From Leptidea sinapis (taxonomy: Eukaryota; Arthropoda; Insecta; Lepidoptera; Pieridae): a stretch of DNA of 64,000 bases. The DNA is taken from contig NC_066272.1 of assembly GCF_905404315.1 (NCBI RefSeq), positions 4,836,001 through 4,900,000 of the forward strand. The letters run 5' to 3'. This document shows positions 1 through 10,600 of the stretch, piece by piece. Below the pieces are notes generated by a model. That model had not been told where the DNA came from, did no database searches, and saw nothing but the letters and a program-made list of their open reading frames with translations. The position numbers and the translations under genes are program-made. How positions within the stretch are numbered: the first letter of the stretch is position 1; each line of letters begins with the position of its first letter.

Positions 1-84
1 CATGTTGAAAATACTCGTAATGCAAAAAATTGATTTTCGAATACATTTGTACATTTATTGTGATTCCACTGGTGTTTTAAGACA

Positions 85-315
85 GTATGGGCCGCGGTTA
101 TTGCTTACCCATTACATCACTTACTAATTACTGTGTGAGACTTAACATCTTATGTCTCAAGGTGACGAGCACAGTTGTAGTACCGCTCAAAATTTTGGGG
201 TTTTTCAAGAATCCTGAGCGGCACTGCATTGTAATGGTCAGGGCGTATCAATTACCATCAGCTGAACGTCCTGCTCGTCTCGTACCTTATTTTCATCAAA
301 AAAAACCCTCAGGTG
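85..315 (+). repeat. SINE-like repeat family A, copy 1 (decayed)
   Basis: First of eight clear copies of a roughly 300-bp dispersed repeat (fullest at 41908-42211). Shared landmarks are the block 'gagacttaacatcttatg', a hairpin around 'ccgctcaaaa...gagcggcact', the block 'atcagctgaacgtcctgc' and an A-rich 3' end. The 5' part is degenerate. Frames across it are not genes. Confidence 0.8.
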
Positions 316-540
316 ACCCGTATGTATGCTCGTATGTCCTCGTGTTCCATAACTTCTAGCGTTAACGTGAGCATTTTTAATATGACAATGAAAAATGTTT
401 ATTTAACACAAACTAATACTTTACGTAATGTTGGGGTCCTCTAAGGTATAAATATCGTGTCCCAGGAGACCCCGCTTTACTTTAATTAATTAATTTAGGT
501 TAATGATAATTGCTTAATACTATGTATTTAAAACTGGAAG

Positions 541-587
541 TTTGTGTAGTGTGTGTGTGTGTGTATGCGTGTGTGTGTGCGTGTGTC
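541..587. repeat. (GT)n microsatellite
   Basis: Interrupted GT/TG dinucleotide run with a few A and C interruptions. Confidence 0.9.
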
Positions 588-1735
588 ATATATGATCAAA
601 GTTGTTAGAAATTATTATACCTACTTATAATTAATAATTTTAAAATATGTAACACAAATGTACAAGTTTCAGCATTAAAAGGATCTCAAAGAAAAATTTA
701 ATTTAAAATATAATTTTCTTCATTTCAGGAACCGAATCAAACATGACACGAGACTGAGAAAATGTTGATTGTGAGAGTGTTAAAAAATATTAGGAACATC
801 AAAATGAATTCAATTAAGTTTTCGATTTAATAAATATAAAAAAAGTAATTTAACACCATCAATAAAAACTTTGACAGTTTCATTTCTGTTCAAATCTTTA
901 TTTGCATAAAAAGCTGAACAGATCTTCCAAGCACTCTCCATAACAAAATATATATAGATATATTAGGTATGACGTAATCCATGCATCCGTAATTATATAA
1001 TGAAAATAAAAAATTGATAGTGAAAAATTGTCAAAGACCGCAGCACTAGCATCTGTACAACTTCGAGAATGAAGCAGTGAAAACAAAATGCTATTTCGCT
1101 ATTCTGTTCCTAGATAACTATTTAAATCACAACTTTCTGATAAATTTATTTATTTATTAATTATTGAATACATAGTAAATTATATGATAAATGGGTTTAT
1201 ATTTTTTTATCATGTTATAAATATTGTATACCATCCGACATCAGTAAGAAGATCTCAGCAACTTTTTCGTTGATCGTTTTATCGGGGTTGTATCAATATT
1301 TTATCCAATTACTTTTTTTTAATTGTTTGCTTATTATGTGATTCCTAAACAAAGGAAATTCTTTCGTATATTTAAATAGCAATTCTATTAATTATTTATA
1401 GATATAATTTATGTAAGATAAAACAATTTGTTTTAATAAATTAAGACCATTTTTTTATTAAGAACTTTGGGAATATATAGTTTAATAATTATATGTGTTA
1501 GTTTTTATTCATGCCATAATCTATTATATATTCTTTGTTATACATACTACGAACACATGAGTAACTAACTCATGTGCTATGAATCTGTTTGTCAAAACAT
1601 GCCTCGTGTATGGAGACGCTGGCGTGTCTCGACCTTACCATCGGCAATCGTGTGGAAAGTCATACAATTATTATTTTAAAAAAATTCACCCCAACGTTTA
1701 CTGCAATCGAAAGGTAATCGGGGTGTTGACAAACT
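588..1735. other. AT-rich intergenic stretch
   Basis: No gene, RNA or recognisable transposon was seen. Homopolymer T and A runs and short chance frames only. Confidence 0.6.
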
Positions 1736-1975
1736 TATGTTATCACCTTCAAAAAAAGCGCCGGCAACGCTGATTCTACTGGTTTTGCAAGAGAATGTGG
1801 GCGGCGGTGATCACCTAACACCAGGAGAGCCGATATTATTATACCCGTACGCTTGTTTGTACTCCCTTTCCATAAAAAACATATGCACAACAGAACAGAC
1901 TTTTTTTGACATTCATAAGTGTCATTTCCGTGACATACTACATGAATAAAGTGATTTTGATTTGATTTGATTATT
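1736..1975 (+). repeat. LINE 3'-end fragment, family C, copy 1
   Basis: Starts in the end of a non-LTR retrotransposon ORF2 ('ccttcaaaaaaagcgccggc'), followed by the shared 3' tail 'gcaagagaatgtgggcggcg...atcacctaacaccagg'. The last 70 bases, with 'gaataaagtgattttgattt', match in reverse a repeat at 53420-53490. Confidence 0.7.
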
Positions 1976-2449
1976 TGGTACTCTTTCAGCATTATTTTCT
2001 GATCGAATTTTAATGAAATGTTAAATGAACCTGGTATAGGATGAAGGCTACTTCTTTCTGGTTTTATTTTTCGTCTAATTTGCCTATCGTTGAAAACAAC
2101 ATCTTGCGCAATTAACTTATAATAGGTTTATTAATTTTGATATAAGATCGCTAACCTGAAAATAAAATCACAACATAACACAGAAATCCACATCCACACA
2201 CGGGACCAAGAGAATCATTTATTTTCCTACATTTTGCGTTAGAGTTGCATGGAAAAAGTTTGCAAATAATTTAAGTGTCAACTTTCTTTAGCCAGTTTCA
2301 ATATAATATTAGGTTGGGAGAAAGATTCATTTAATCGCATTTTATATGAAAACTCAAGACAATGAAAGATTTTTGCCTGCTTGTATGCAGTAACAAGATC
2401 TTTTTGCTGTAGAACTTTTGGGACGTCTGATCCAAAAGCACGTCAATTA

Positions 2450-2758
2450 CGGCCTTTCCCAATATTTAGTCTATCTCCTACTTGAGATAAACATCGTAAT
2501 TATCGTTGACTATTCTGTCCCAATAAACTTATCAACGGTAACTCACCTTATCCGTACACGCTGTCGGTCAATGGGAGGACGTATACCTTACCAGCTATAG
2601 AAGTCTGTATGGAAATTGCAATTCACGCGTCCCAATATAAGGCGATAAGAATGACTTATCGGGTATATTGGGACAGTTTCAGATTATTGACAGCTAATTA
2701 CGGACAGTAGAAGGTAGTAATTTATCACTATCTGTAGATAGTATATTGGGAACGGCCG
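2450..2758. mobile_element. 309-bp MITE with TA flanks
   Basis: Terminal inverted repeats: CGGCCTTTCCCAATAT at the left end and its complement, with one mismatch, at the right end. TA dinucleotides lie immediately outside both ends (2448-2449 and 2759-2760). There is no coding capacity. The TA duplication and short TIRs suggest mobilisation by a Tc1/mariner-type transposase (inference). Confidence 0.8.
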
Positions 2759-2760
2759 TA

Positions 2761-3903
2761 AAGTTTTTGTCAGTCCTCTGTTGATGTTAACCTGACATAC
2801 CTAATTAATTCTGAAGTCATCGAAACAGGTGGGAATCTGAAGGTGGAAGGACAGGGCTATAATATCGGGAAAGCATTAAACAAAAAAAATGTTTTTTAAA
2901 TTCCGTTTGTATGCGTTGCATACGATGGAATTTTGTTGTCTATTCCTAGTTGTTCAGCATTGAAGTCACTACTGATATACCGATATTGCTCTACGTTTTC
3001 AAAAATGGCGTCTATTTGATCCGTAACATAGCGACGAGAGTAAGGTGCACCTTTGAGATCAAAATTCTGAAAATATTATATTATATTTATAGTATATTAT
3101 ATTATATTGAAATAAAAAAAGAATCATCGAAATCGGTTTGGCGCAATATTGAGTTATTCGTAAATTTATCATCCACTTTGCTATACGTATGTATAGCAAA
3201 TTTTAGACATTTATGGTTTTCTCAAGGATGCCATTGTCAAATCTAGACCAAATTACAATGGAACCACACGGGAATGCATTGTCAGTAAGAGTAGCACAAG
3301 TTTTCAGCCACGCTTTGCAATAATTCCTTAGTTTAAACGTATAAAGCATAGTTTTAGCGTAGCATATACTAAATATGCTATATCTAAGGGACCCCATAAA
3401 TATAGTTCCATGGAGACTTCTTACACATACATAAATGTCTTATTAAAACCTCTTCCCTACTTGCATTTTCTTCTACAATTGATGTCAAGAAGGCTCTCTA
3501 TAATAGATATATACAGACAATTGTCAATAACTTGATCTCTGACATCAAAATAAATTCGAATTCTTTGCATAATAATTAAGCTTTACATAATAATTATTTT
3601 AAGAAAATATTTTATAGAAGTGAAGTTATATGCAAGTTCATTGGGCGTATTGAATGTGATATAGATTCTTCTCAATTTAAGGAATTTTGATATACACACA
3701 TTTTAACAGGAAAAACCAGAACACAACATAAGCTGCAAGAAAACATGTGGTTTGTAATACCAGTAATAAGCTAATAAAATAACATTACTTATAAATACTG
3801 TTAGACGGTATTTTATTATTACAATGGACAATCAGTATTGAAAATGGTAGCAAGATGTCGAATATTCTGCTGTTAAACATATAATATATTCTTCGATAAA
3901 GTA
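2761..3903. other. Intergenic, no recognised feature
   Basis: AT-rich, with small frames and no family resemblance. No RNA gene or repeat boundary was found. Confidence 0.5.
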
Positions 3904-4104
3904 TACATCTAGATAGAGCCTCTTGCTGTTAGATTATGCATAACAACAGGCCAGGTTTATCACTTTAGTGTACATGACGGCTACGTTTTACACTCGCAAT
4001 TTGTTAGTCATTTTGTTTTAGTGTGCTTCCGTTGCTAAAAATAGAGGTTAGCAGTTCACCGTTTTTTTTTTCGATGTGTTCACAGCACAGGCTATCTAGA
4101 CGTA
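3904..4104. mobile_element. 201-bp MITE, 'CTAGATAG' family
   Basis: The left end TACATCTAGATAG and right end CTATCTAGACGTA are inverted repeats with one mismatch, and both begin with TA. The first ~105 bp resemble the arms of the large foldback at 55197-55769 (shared 'aggccaggttta', 'acactcgcaatttgt'). Confidence 0.75.
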
Positions 4105-4556
4105 TAAATTATCTGAGAATACATTATACAGAATGGATGAACATTAATTTCTTACAATATGGATACCTTTTGAAAGCGCTTATAATTATCTGAAAGGCCG
4201 GCAAAACTCCTCTGGTACAAAAGAGTATAGACGGTGGTGATCCTGATGATAAGGTGTATGAGATAAGCTCGTTTGGGGATAGAATCACTTCTTTAAAAAA
4301 TATACATCATACCTATATAGTTGAAAAATGTAACGCACATTAATTTGTATATATTTGTGTCCAATATTTTCCAAATTCACACAGCGTGATTGACAGGAAC
4401 TCTTATAGCGTAGAACCAAATTTAAAAAAGGACTTGGTAAATAACATATTATAGTGTGCTGTAACGACTCTCCCCTATACTACTATGTTCTATGAGACCT
4501 CGCTCTTTGCGAATTTTTATCATACTAGCACAAGGAGAAGTTTTTTAATGTATTTA

Positions 4557-4714
4557 TACAAATGATTAGGGACTCGAACCAGCGCCTTTCGGGTTCCGTC
4601 CTCTAAATTGCACGACGCATTGCTCGTAAATCTTGGTATGTCTTGTTCAAGTCTCAGGTTGTCCTACATCCCGAGTCCAGTATCGTTCATAAATTTTGGT
4701 ATAATTTAAATTCG
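4557..4714 (-). repeat. tRNA-related SINE family S, copy 1
   Basis: Reverse-strand copy of the SINE also at 28678-28812 and 39774-39996. On the minus strand it shows 'caacctgagacttgaacaag', a B-box-like 'gttcgagtcc' and an ATTTAAATT-type end. The A-box region is degraded, so it is not a functional tRNA. Confidence 0.7.
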
Positions 4715-5209
4715 TATTTCTAATCCCAGAAGTGAAGAATACTATAAAATAAACTGTGTAAAGTATTTAGTCATAAATGGTCATATTCCGTTTATTTAGA
4801 AGCTTGATTTTTGTACAGCTTCAAGGGAACGCTTATTTTCATATTACTATGAACAATACGGATCTTTGAACAACAAAACTGAAAAAGGAACTTGTAGGCC
4901 CTGGGATACAAACTTAATTGCAATAAAATTGTTGATCAGACCTGTTACGTCAAATGTGCCTCTTACCTACTTCATCATTCTATCTTATATTTCTAATTCT
5001 AATTATTTTTCAGCTGTTGCGGTGCAATTTTCCAACTTTTGATTCTAGTTGTAATTGTCATTGTGATCATCGTTATAATTGTTTGGGTTACAAAGTTAAT
5101 GTAATAAAATATTTGTCTTTAAGTAAGTATCCACCTATAAGAAAGTATTTATATAATATAAGTTTTTACCGCTACGTCGTCAGCGTAGATTGAATTCTAT
5201 TTGGGCATG

Positions 5210-5665
5210 TCATTATTTTTTATGGAAGGGAGGACAAACGAGCGTTCACCTGGTATTAAGTGATTCCGCATTCTCTTTCAACACCAGATGTATCACTGGA
5301 GCATAACCGGCCTTTTAGACAGATGTCCGCGCTTTTTCTAAAGGACTCATTAAAGTCGTATCGTTAAATCAAGTCGTATCGTCCTGGAAACACCGACCAA
5401 GGAAGCTCATTCCACAGCTTGGTCGTACGTGGAAGAAAGTTTCTTGAAAACCGCACCGTGGAGGAACCGTGGGGATGATAATATCTTAATTTGTAGCGTG
5501 TAGTGCCAAGGTGGAATGGCGCGGCACGAATCAGTAGAAAAAACTCTTCGGAACACTCCCCGTGATAAATGCGGTAGAAGACACACAATGAAGCGATGTC
5601 TCTACACAACGCCAAGTTATCTGATATAATTAAAAGATAAAATTCAACTGCATGTCTTTGTTTAT
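5210..5665 (-). pseudogene. LINE ORF2 C-terminus and 3' tail, family C, copy 2
   Basis: The minus strand encodes about 100 residues typical of the end of lepidopteran CR1/Jockey-type ORF2: SLCVFYRIYHGECSEEFF, then a region with FSRNFLPRTTKLWNELP and a final FPGRYDL. The non-coding tail follows at 5215-5360 ('cctggtattaagtgattccg' in plus sense). It is strongly 5'-truncated and has no reverse transcriptase. Confidence 0.85.
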
Positions 5666-5789
5666 CCATTATTAGTATGACAATTTACACCAAGGCTTTG
5701 GTGATTCTTAGTTGGGCACGTTGCAGATTGGATTCAATAATGACCTGCGTACTTGAAGCCACAACCAATGCTAGTGTTAGAACGTCGAT

Positions 5790-6133
5790 GATCTCGAATT
5801 ACTCTCCTCAAAGTTGAATTTCGTCTATGATCCCCAATTACTCTTCTCGAAGTTGAATTTCGTCTATGATCTCCAATTAATCTTCTCGAATTTGAATTTC
5901 GTCTATGATCTCCATTACTCCCTTCAAAGTTGAATTTCGTCTATGATCCCCAATTACTCTTCTCGAAGTTGAATTTCGTCTATGATCTCCAATTACTCTT
6001 CTCTAAGTTGAATTTCGTCTATGATCTCCATTACTCTCTTCAAAGTTGAATTTCGTCTATGATCCCCGATTACTCTTCTCGAAGTTGAATTTCGTCTATG
6101 ATCTCCAATTACTCTTCTCGAAGATGAATTTCC
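5790..6133. repeat. Minisatellite, 38-39-bp unit, 9 copies in a trimer pattern
   Basis: Nine tandem units of about 39 bp, each built on 'ttgaatttcgtctatgatc' plus a variable half. Unit types recur in order A-B-C three times: A has 'ctcaaag/cttcaaag' (two of three A units are 38 bp), B begins 'gatcccc', C begins 'gatctccaatta'. The period of the higher-order unit is about 116 bp. Confidence 0.95.
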
Positions 6134-7658
6134 GGAATTGTGCTCACTGTATTTGAGCAATGTAAAAAAGCACGAAAAGTAACTAAATCAAGTCGTGCAA
6201 TGGAAATAATATATCTGTATTTTTTTATAATCTTTGGTAAATTAATCGTTTAAAACTATATGGGTAATTCTCAGGATTTAGAGAATTATAAAAACAATAT
6301 CTATTGTGGTACAACCTGCCAAAAACTGTTAGTATCGACTTTCTTGTGATTCATTTTATAATTTTAGATACTCATAAGTCTTAACTGTGCTGAAAATACA
6401 CTCGTTATACTTATAAACAAGAAATTTTAAACAAAGCTATAGGATAGTTGTAGTAGATTTAAAAAAATCCATTTTAGCAATTAATATTGTGACAAAAATG
6501 CCCAAAACCCAGATTTACCATGTTGATTGGTAGAAAAGCGTTTTATTTTTGCTAAAATTCATACTTATATTATTTAAACAAATGATAGATTAAAAGACAG
6601 ACTTACTAAGTCTTGATTAGGGAAAACCATACTATCAATACAAATGACTTTAGCTGCCAACGCAATCTTAAAAAGTATAATAACCGAATAAACTAAAAAT
6701 CAATTTTCACATATTTTAATAAAATTATCTGATATTATCATGAGCTGTAATGGAAATACCATGTTTAGATTGATATCAGTGTAAAGTTAGCTTAATGGTT
6801 TGCGTCTAACACAATTTCTAATGAATTTGTTTTATCGGGGCCTCTAGTGAATAACGATTCCGGTAAGAGTTTACGTCAATATATGGTATTGATTGAATCA
6901 TTTGCCAAAAGAGATATTCAGAAACGAAACACATTTAGATTTTTTATAATACCTATTAAATATTGCCACTAGATTATTTTAGAGAAACTACTGGAATAAT
7001 CTCATTTAACCATTAATACAATAATAATATACAACATTCAATATGACCACCATTTTATAAGTAAAAACATCACATATGGGAAACAATTCTTTGAACTAAA
7101 AAGGCGCGAATATAGGAAGAATATAAGTGAGAATCAATTTAAAAAAAAATATCTTTATAAGTCAACCATCATGGCTACTGTCGGATTTCAACTAAACGAA
7201 TTGTAACAGGTAACTATTAGCTTACTGGCGAAAGAAAAAGTGTAATGAAACCGTAGTCTAACTACAGAAAATAAGTCGTGGTTAAAAATGGCGATTTAAA
7301 GTGAAATTTAATTGAACTAATTATTTTTCTATAACTATATTACAATTGTTTGGGAATTTTTGCTCTGATAGTACGCTCTCCGTAGTCGCCTCGAGGTGAT
7401 CTTACAGCGTTACATAGCAGTGCGTTACAGCTTAACTCAATACGCACAAAATGAAGTGCTGAGGGCACTTGGAGAATTTTCCCTTTTCCCAAATTAGTTC
7501 CTTAAGGAATTAAGTATTTTCTGGGGAACCACGAAGCAGCCTCTGTAAAATACTAATTTAATAATACGTCACTTGATTGATTACAAAATAATTGATTTGA
7601 TTGAATAGCTTTCTTTTATTATTTCGACTTTTACTGTTGCTGACACAGCATAGACAAT
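6134..7658. other. Upstream region of the gustatory receptor gene
   Basis: AT-rich DNA with no coding frame or known repeat recognised. The promoter of the + strand receptor gene should lie in its last few hundred bases. I cannot point to a convincing TATA box or initiator. Confidence 0.4.
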
Positions 7659-10600
7659 ATGTTTTATAAATCTGATTTTCAAAAACAACAAAAGAAAATT
7701 TCAGTTGACAATGGAAATACTTTTACAGTGCTTTTAAATAACTTTATTTCTTCGTCACAATTTCCGAAACGCTCAATAGCGCATGCGACCAAACCTCTTG
7801 TGTACTTCTCGAGAATCTTTGGAATGCAAACTGTTCGCTATTGTAAAGATGATATCAAAATGATAAAGATCTACCAGAAATTGCATTCCATGTTAATAAT
7901 AGTATTGCTTATCGCTTTGGTGACATTTGTAACTCCCGTGAGTTGGTTGGAGACTAAATCTGATTTACCACTTAATATTTTGACGAAACTTTTCGGTGTT
8001 ATTCAGATTCTCGAAATGATGTATTATGTATTTATTATACCGTTTGGGAACAGTGAACATTATTTAAACTTGTATAAAACGATGAATAGCCTTGACGATC
8101 ACTTAAAGAAAAGAAATAGAATGTTTTCTATTCGTCGTCTACTAGCGCTTGCCCTCATGTGTACACCGCTTGTCTTGGTCTCTTTTACTTTTCATTTACG
8201 TAAGTTCTCCATACGTTACATCACTGCACCCATCACATTCTTCCTTATAATGCTTCAGGGAGTTAACTTTATGTACTTCATTGTCAACATCTTTATAGAG
8301 TTTCTATTCTTTAAGGCTGTTCTAATGAAGAAAATATTAACGAATTTCCCCACCAAGACATTGATTTTGAAGCAAAACCCTCTCACAGAATACTTGATTG
8401 TAAGTAAAACGTACAATAGTGAATATCTATGGGACTTATCATTATATAAAAATCTATTTAGAACATATTATATTATTATGTTTCCCTGCGAGATCGAATC
8501 AGAAATGAGGAGATCCGTAGGAGAACCGAAAGTTACCGAAATAGTCCAAATGATTGCGCAACTGAAGTGGCAGTGGGCAGTGTATAATTATAGTTCGATG
8601 GACAGATGGCCGTTGGGTCAGTAAAGTCCTCAAATGGCGACCACGTACCGGAAGACGCAGTCTTGGTAGGCCCCCCACAAGATGGATCGACGATCTGGTC
8701 TAGACCCCGGAATACGTTGGATGAGGGCAGTGCAGGACCGATCGTCGTGGAAATGGGGGAGGCCTTTGTCCAGCAGTGGACGTCTTCCGGCTGATGATGA
8801 ATGAATGAATGAAATATAATTATACCTATGATATTTTGGATTATTTGCTATCTAGAATCTTAAAGTAGGTATTTTAATATACATATGTTATAATTGCTCG
8901 CTTACAAAAATATTTTTTTAGTTCAGTTAGCAATAAACTATTTTATCGCGTAGGTATATTATCAGAAATATGTTTTCAGAAAATATCTGTCAACTTGGAC
9001 GAGAGAAACGTTTGCTGGTTGGAATTGATGCAAATGTATGATAAGATTGCCGATTGCATATATTTGTTTAACAAAATCTATGCAGGGCAGGTAGATAGTT
9101 TTAAATACTTATCTACCTCTAATGTTGCTGTTTATTTTGTACAAGGACTGGATGAAACAAGGACTTAAGATTTCAGAGATGGTTTGATTTCAAATACCTA
9201 TTACTGTACCAACTCTGGGCAACAAACAAGCTAATGAAATAACTGGGCAAATGAGACTTAACTTCTTATGTCTCAAGGTGACAATCGCAGTTGTAGTGCC
9301 GCTCAGAATTTTCGGTTTTTCAATAATCTTGAGCGGCACTGCATTGTAATGGGCAGGGTGTATCAACTACCATCAGCTGAATGTCCTGCTCGTCTCATCC
9401 CTTATTTTCACAAAAAAAGGATTGTTTTAGGTGCATAAGTGTCACCTACCTAGTTAGTATCGGCAAAGGAACTCTAATGTCAGGTCGTTATCTTAGATGG
9501 GTCAGCATGAACGGGCATAATTGACCAGATTGGTACAGCATTCCCATGAAAAACCAGCATGACGTGAAGCGTGACTCCCACCTCCTAAACGTCTTTTTTT
9601 ACGAAAATACGGGACGAGATGAGCAGGACGTTCAGCTGATGGTACTCCCGTATGATACGCCCTGCCCATTACAATGCAGTGCCGCTCAGGGTTCTTGAAA
9701 AGCCCAAAAATTCTGAGCGGCACTACAATTGCGCTTGTCACCTTGAGACATAAGATGTTAAGTCTCATTTGCCCAGTAATTTCACTAGCTACGGCACCCT
9801 TCAGATCGAAACACAGTCATGTTTACATATTACTGCTTCACGCCAGAATTAGGCGCCGTTGTGGTACCCATAATCTAGCTGGCATGCTGTGCAAAGGAGC
9901 CTCCCACTCTCCTGGATCATGACAACATTCCTGCAAGAGATACTCAAGAAGGTTACAGAATATACTAATATTGTTTTTTATCAAAAAACATTGTGTGTTT
10001 CAGATATTGATAATGTTCGATTCTTGGTTGTTGACTACCGTATTAGTGATATGTAGATATCTATCACCTACGCTTAAGGTAATCTACTTTCAAATTGATA
10101 TTTTTATAAATTTGTATTGGTGGTTTGTCGGAATCTTTTAATTGGAATACGTATGCCACTTCTTTGCTTTTTTTCACACCATTATGATAACCTGGTAGAG
10201 CTAAACTCTAAAACAACGTGTGCACATGAATGTGTCACTATAGGACACGTCATGTTGGTGTGTTGAAACTAATAAAATATTTTTTATTATAGTACCTGGA
10301 GGTATTTGGTAGTGATCTGTTTTACTACACATTCCTTAACATCAGACCTCTATTCCTGACAAAAATCAGCGATGTATTAATCCAAGAACAGAAGAATATA
10401 CTGTCAGGGCTTATTCATGTTTTGGTGCATGATGACGGTAGGTTTAAATTTTAAAGATTACATAAAACTAGAATAAAAATATTATTTTAACTGTTATAAT
10501 ATACACATACAAATACGACAGTTATGCGCTTGTGGTAAACTGCAAAAAACATCTTAAAAACTACTTAAACAAGGTGGTAATACGTAATCCGAGATAAAAT

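Noticed and set aside
5790..6133. CRISPR-like array
   Set aside because: Units are head-to-tail and similar over their whole length with no unique spacers, and the genome is animal; it is a minisatellite.
8606..8794. Open frame of 62 codons after the first receptor exon
   Set aside because: It lies in the RTE LINE 3' fragment; the codons read the wrong frame of its tail.
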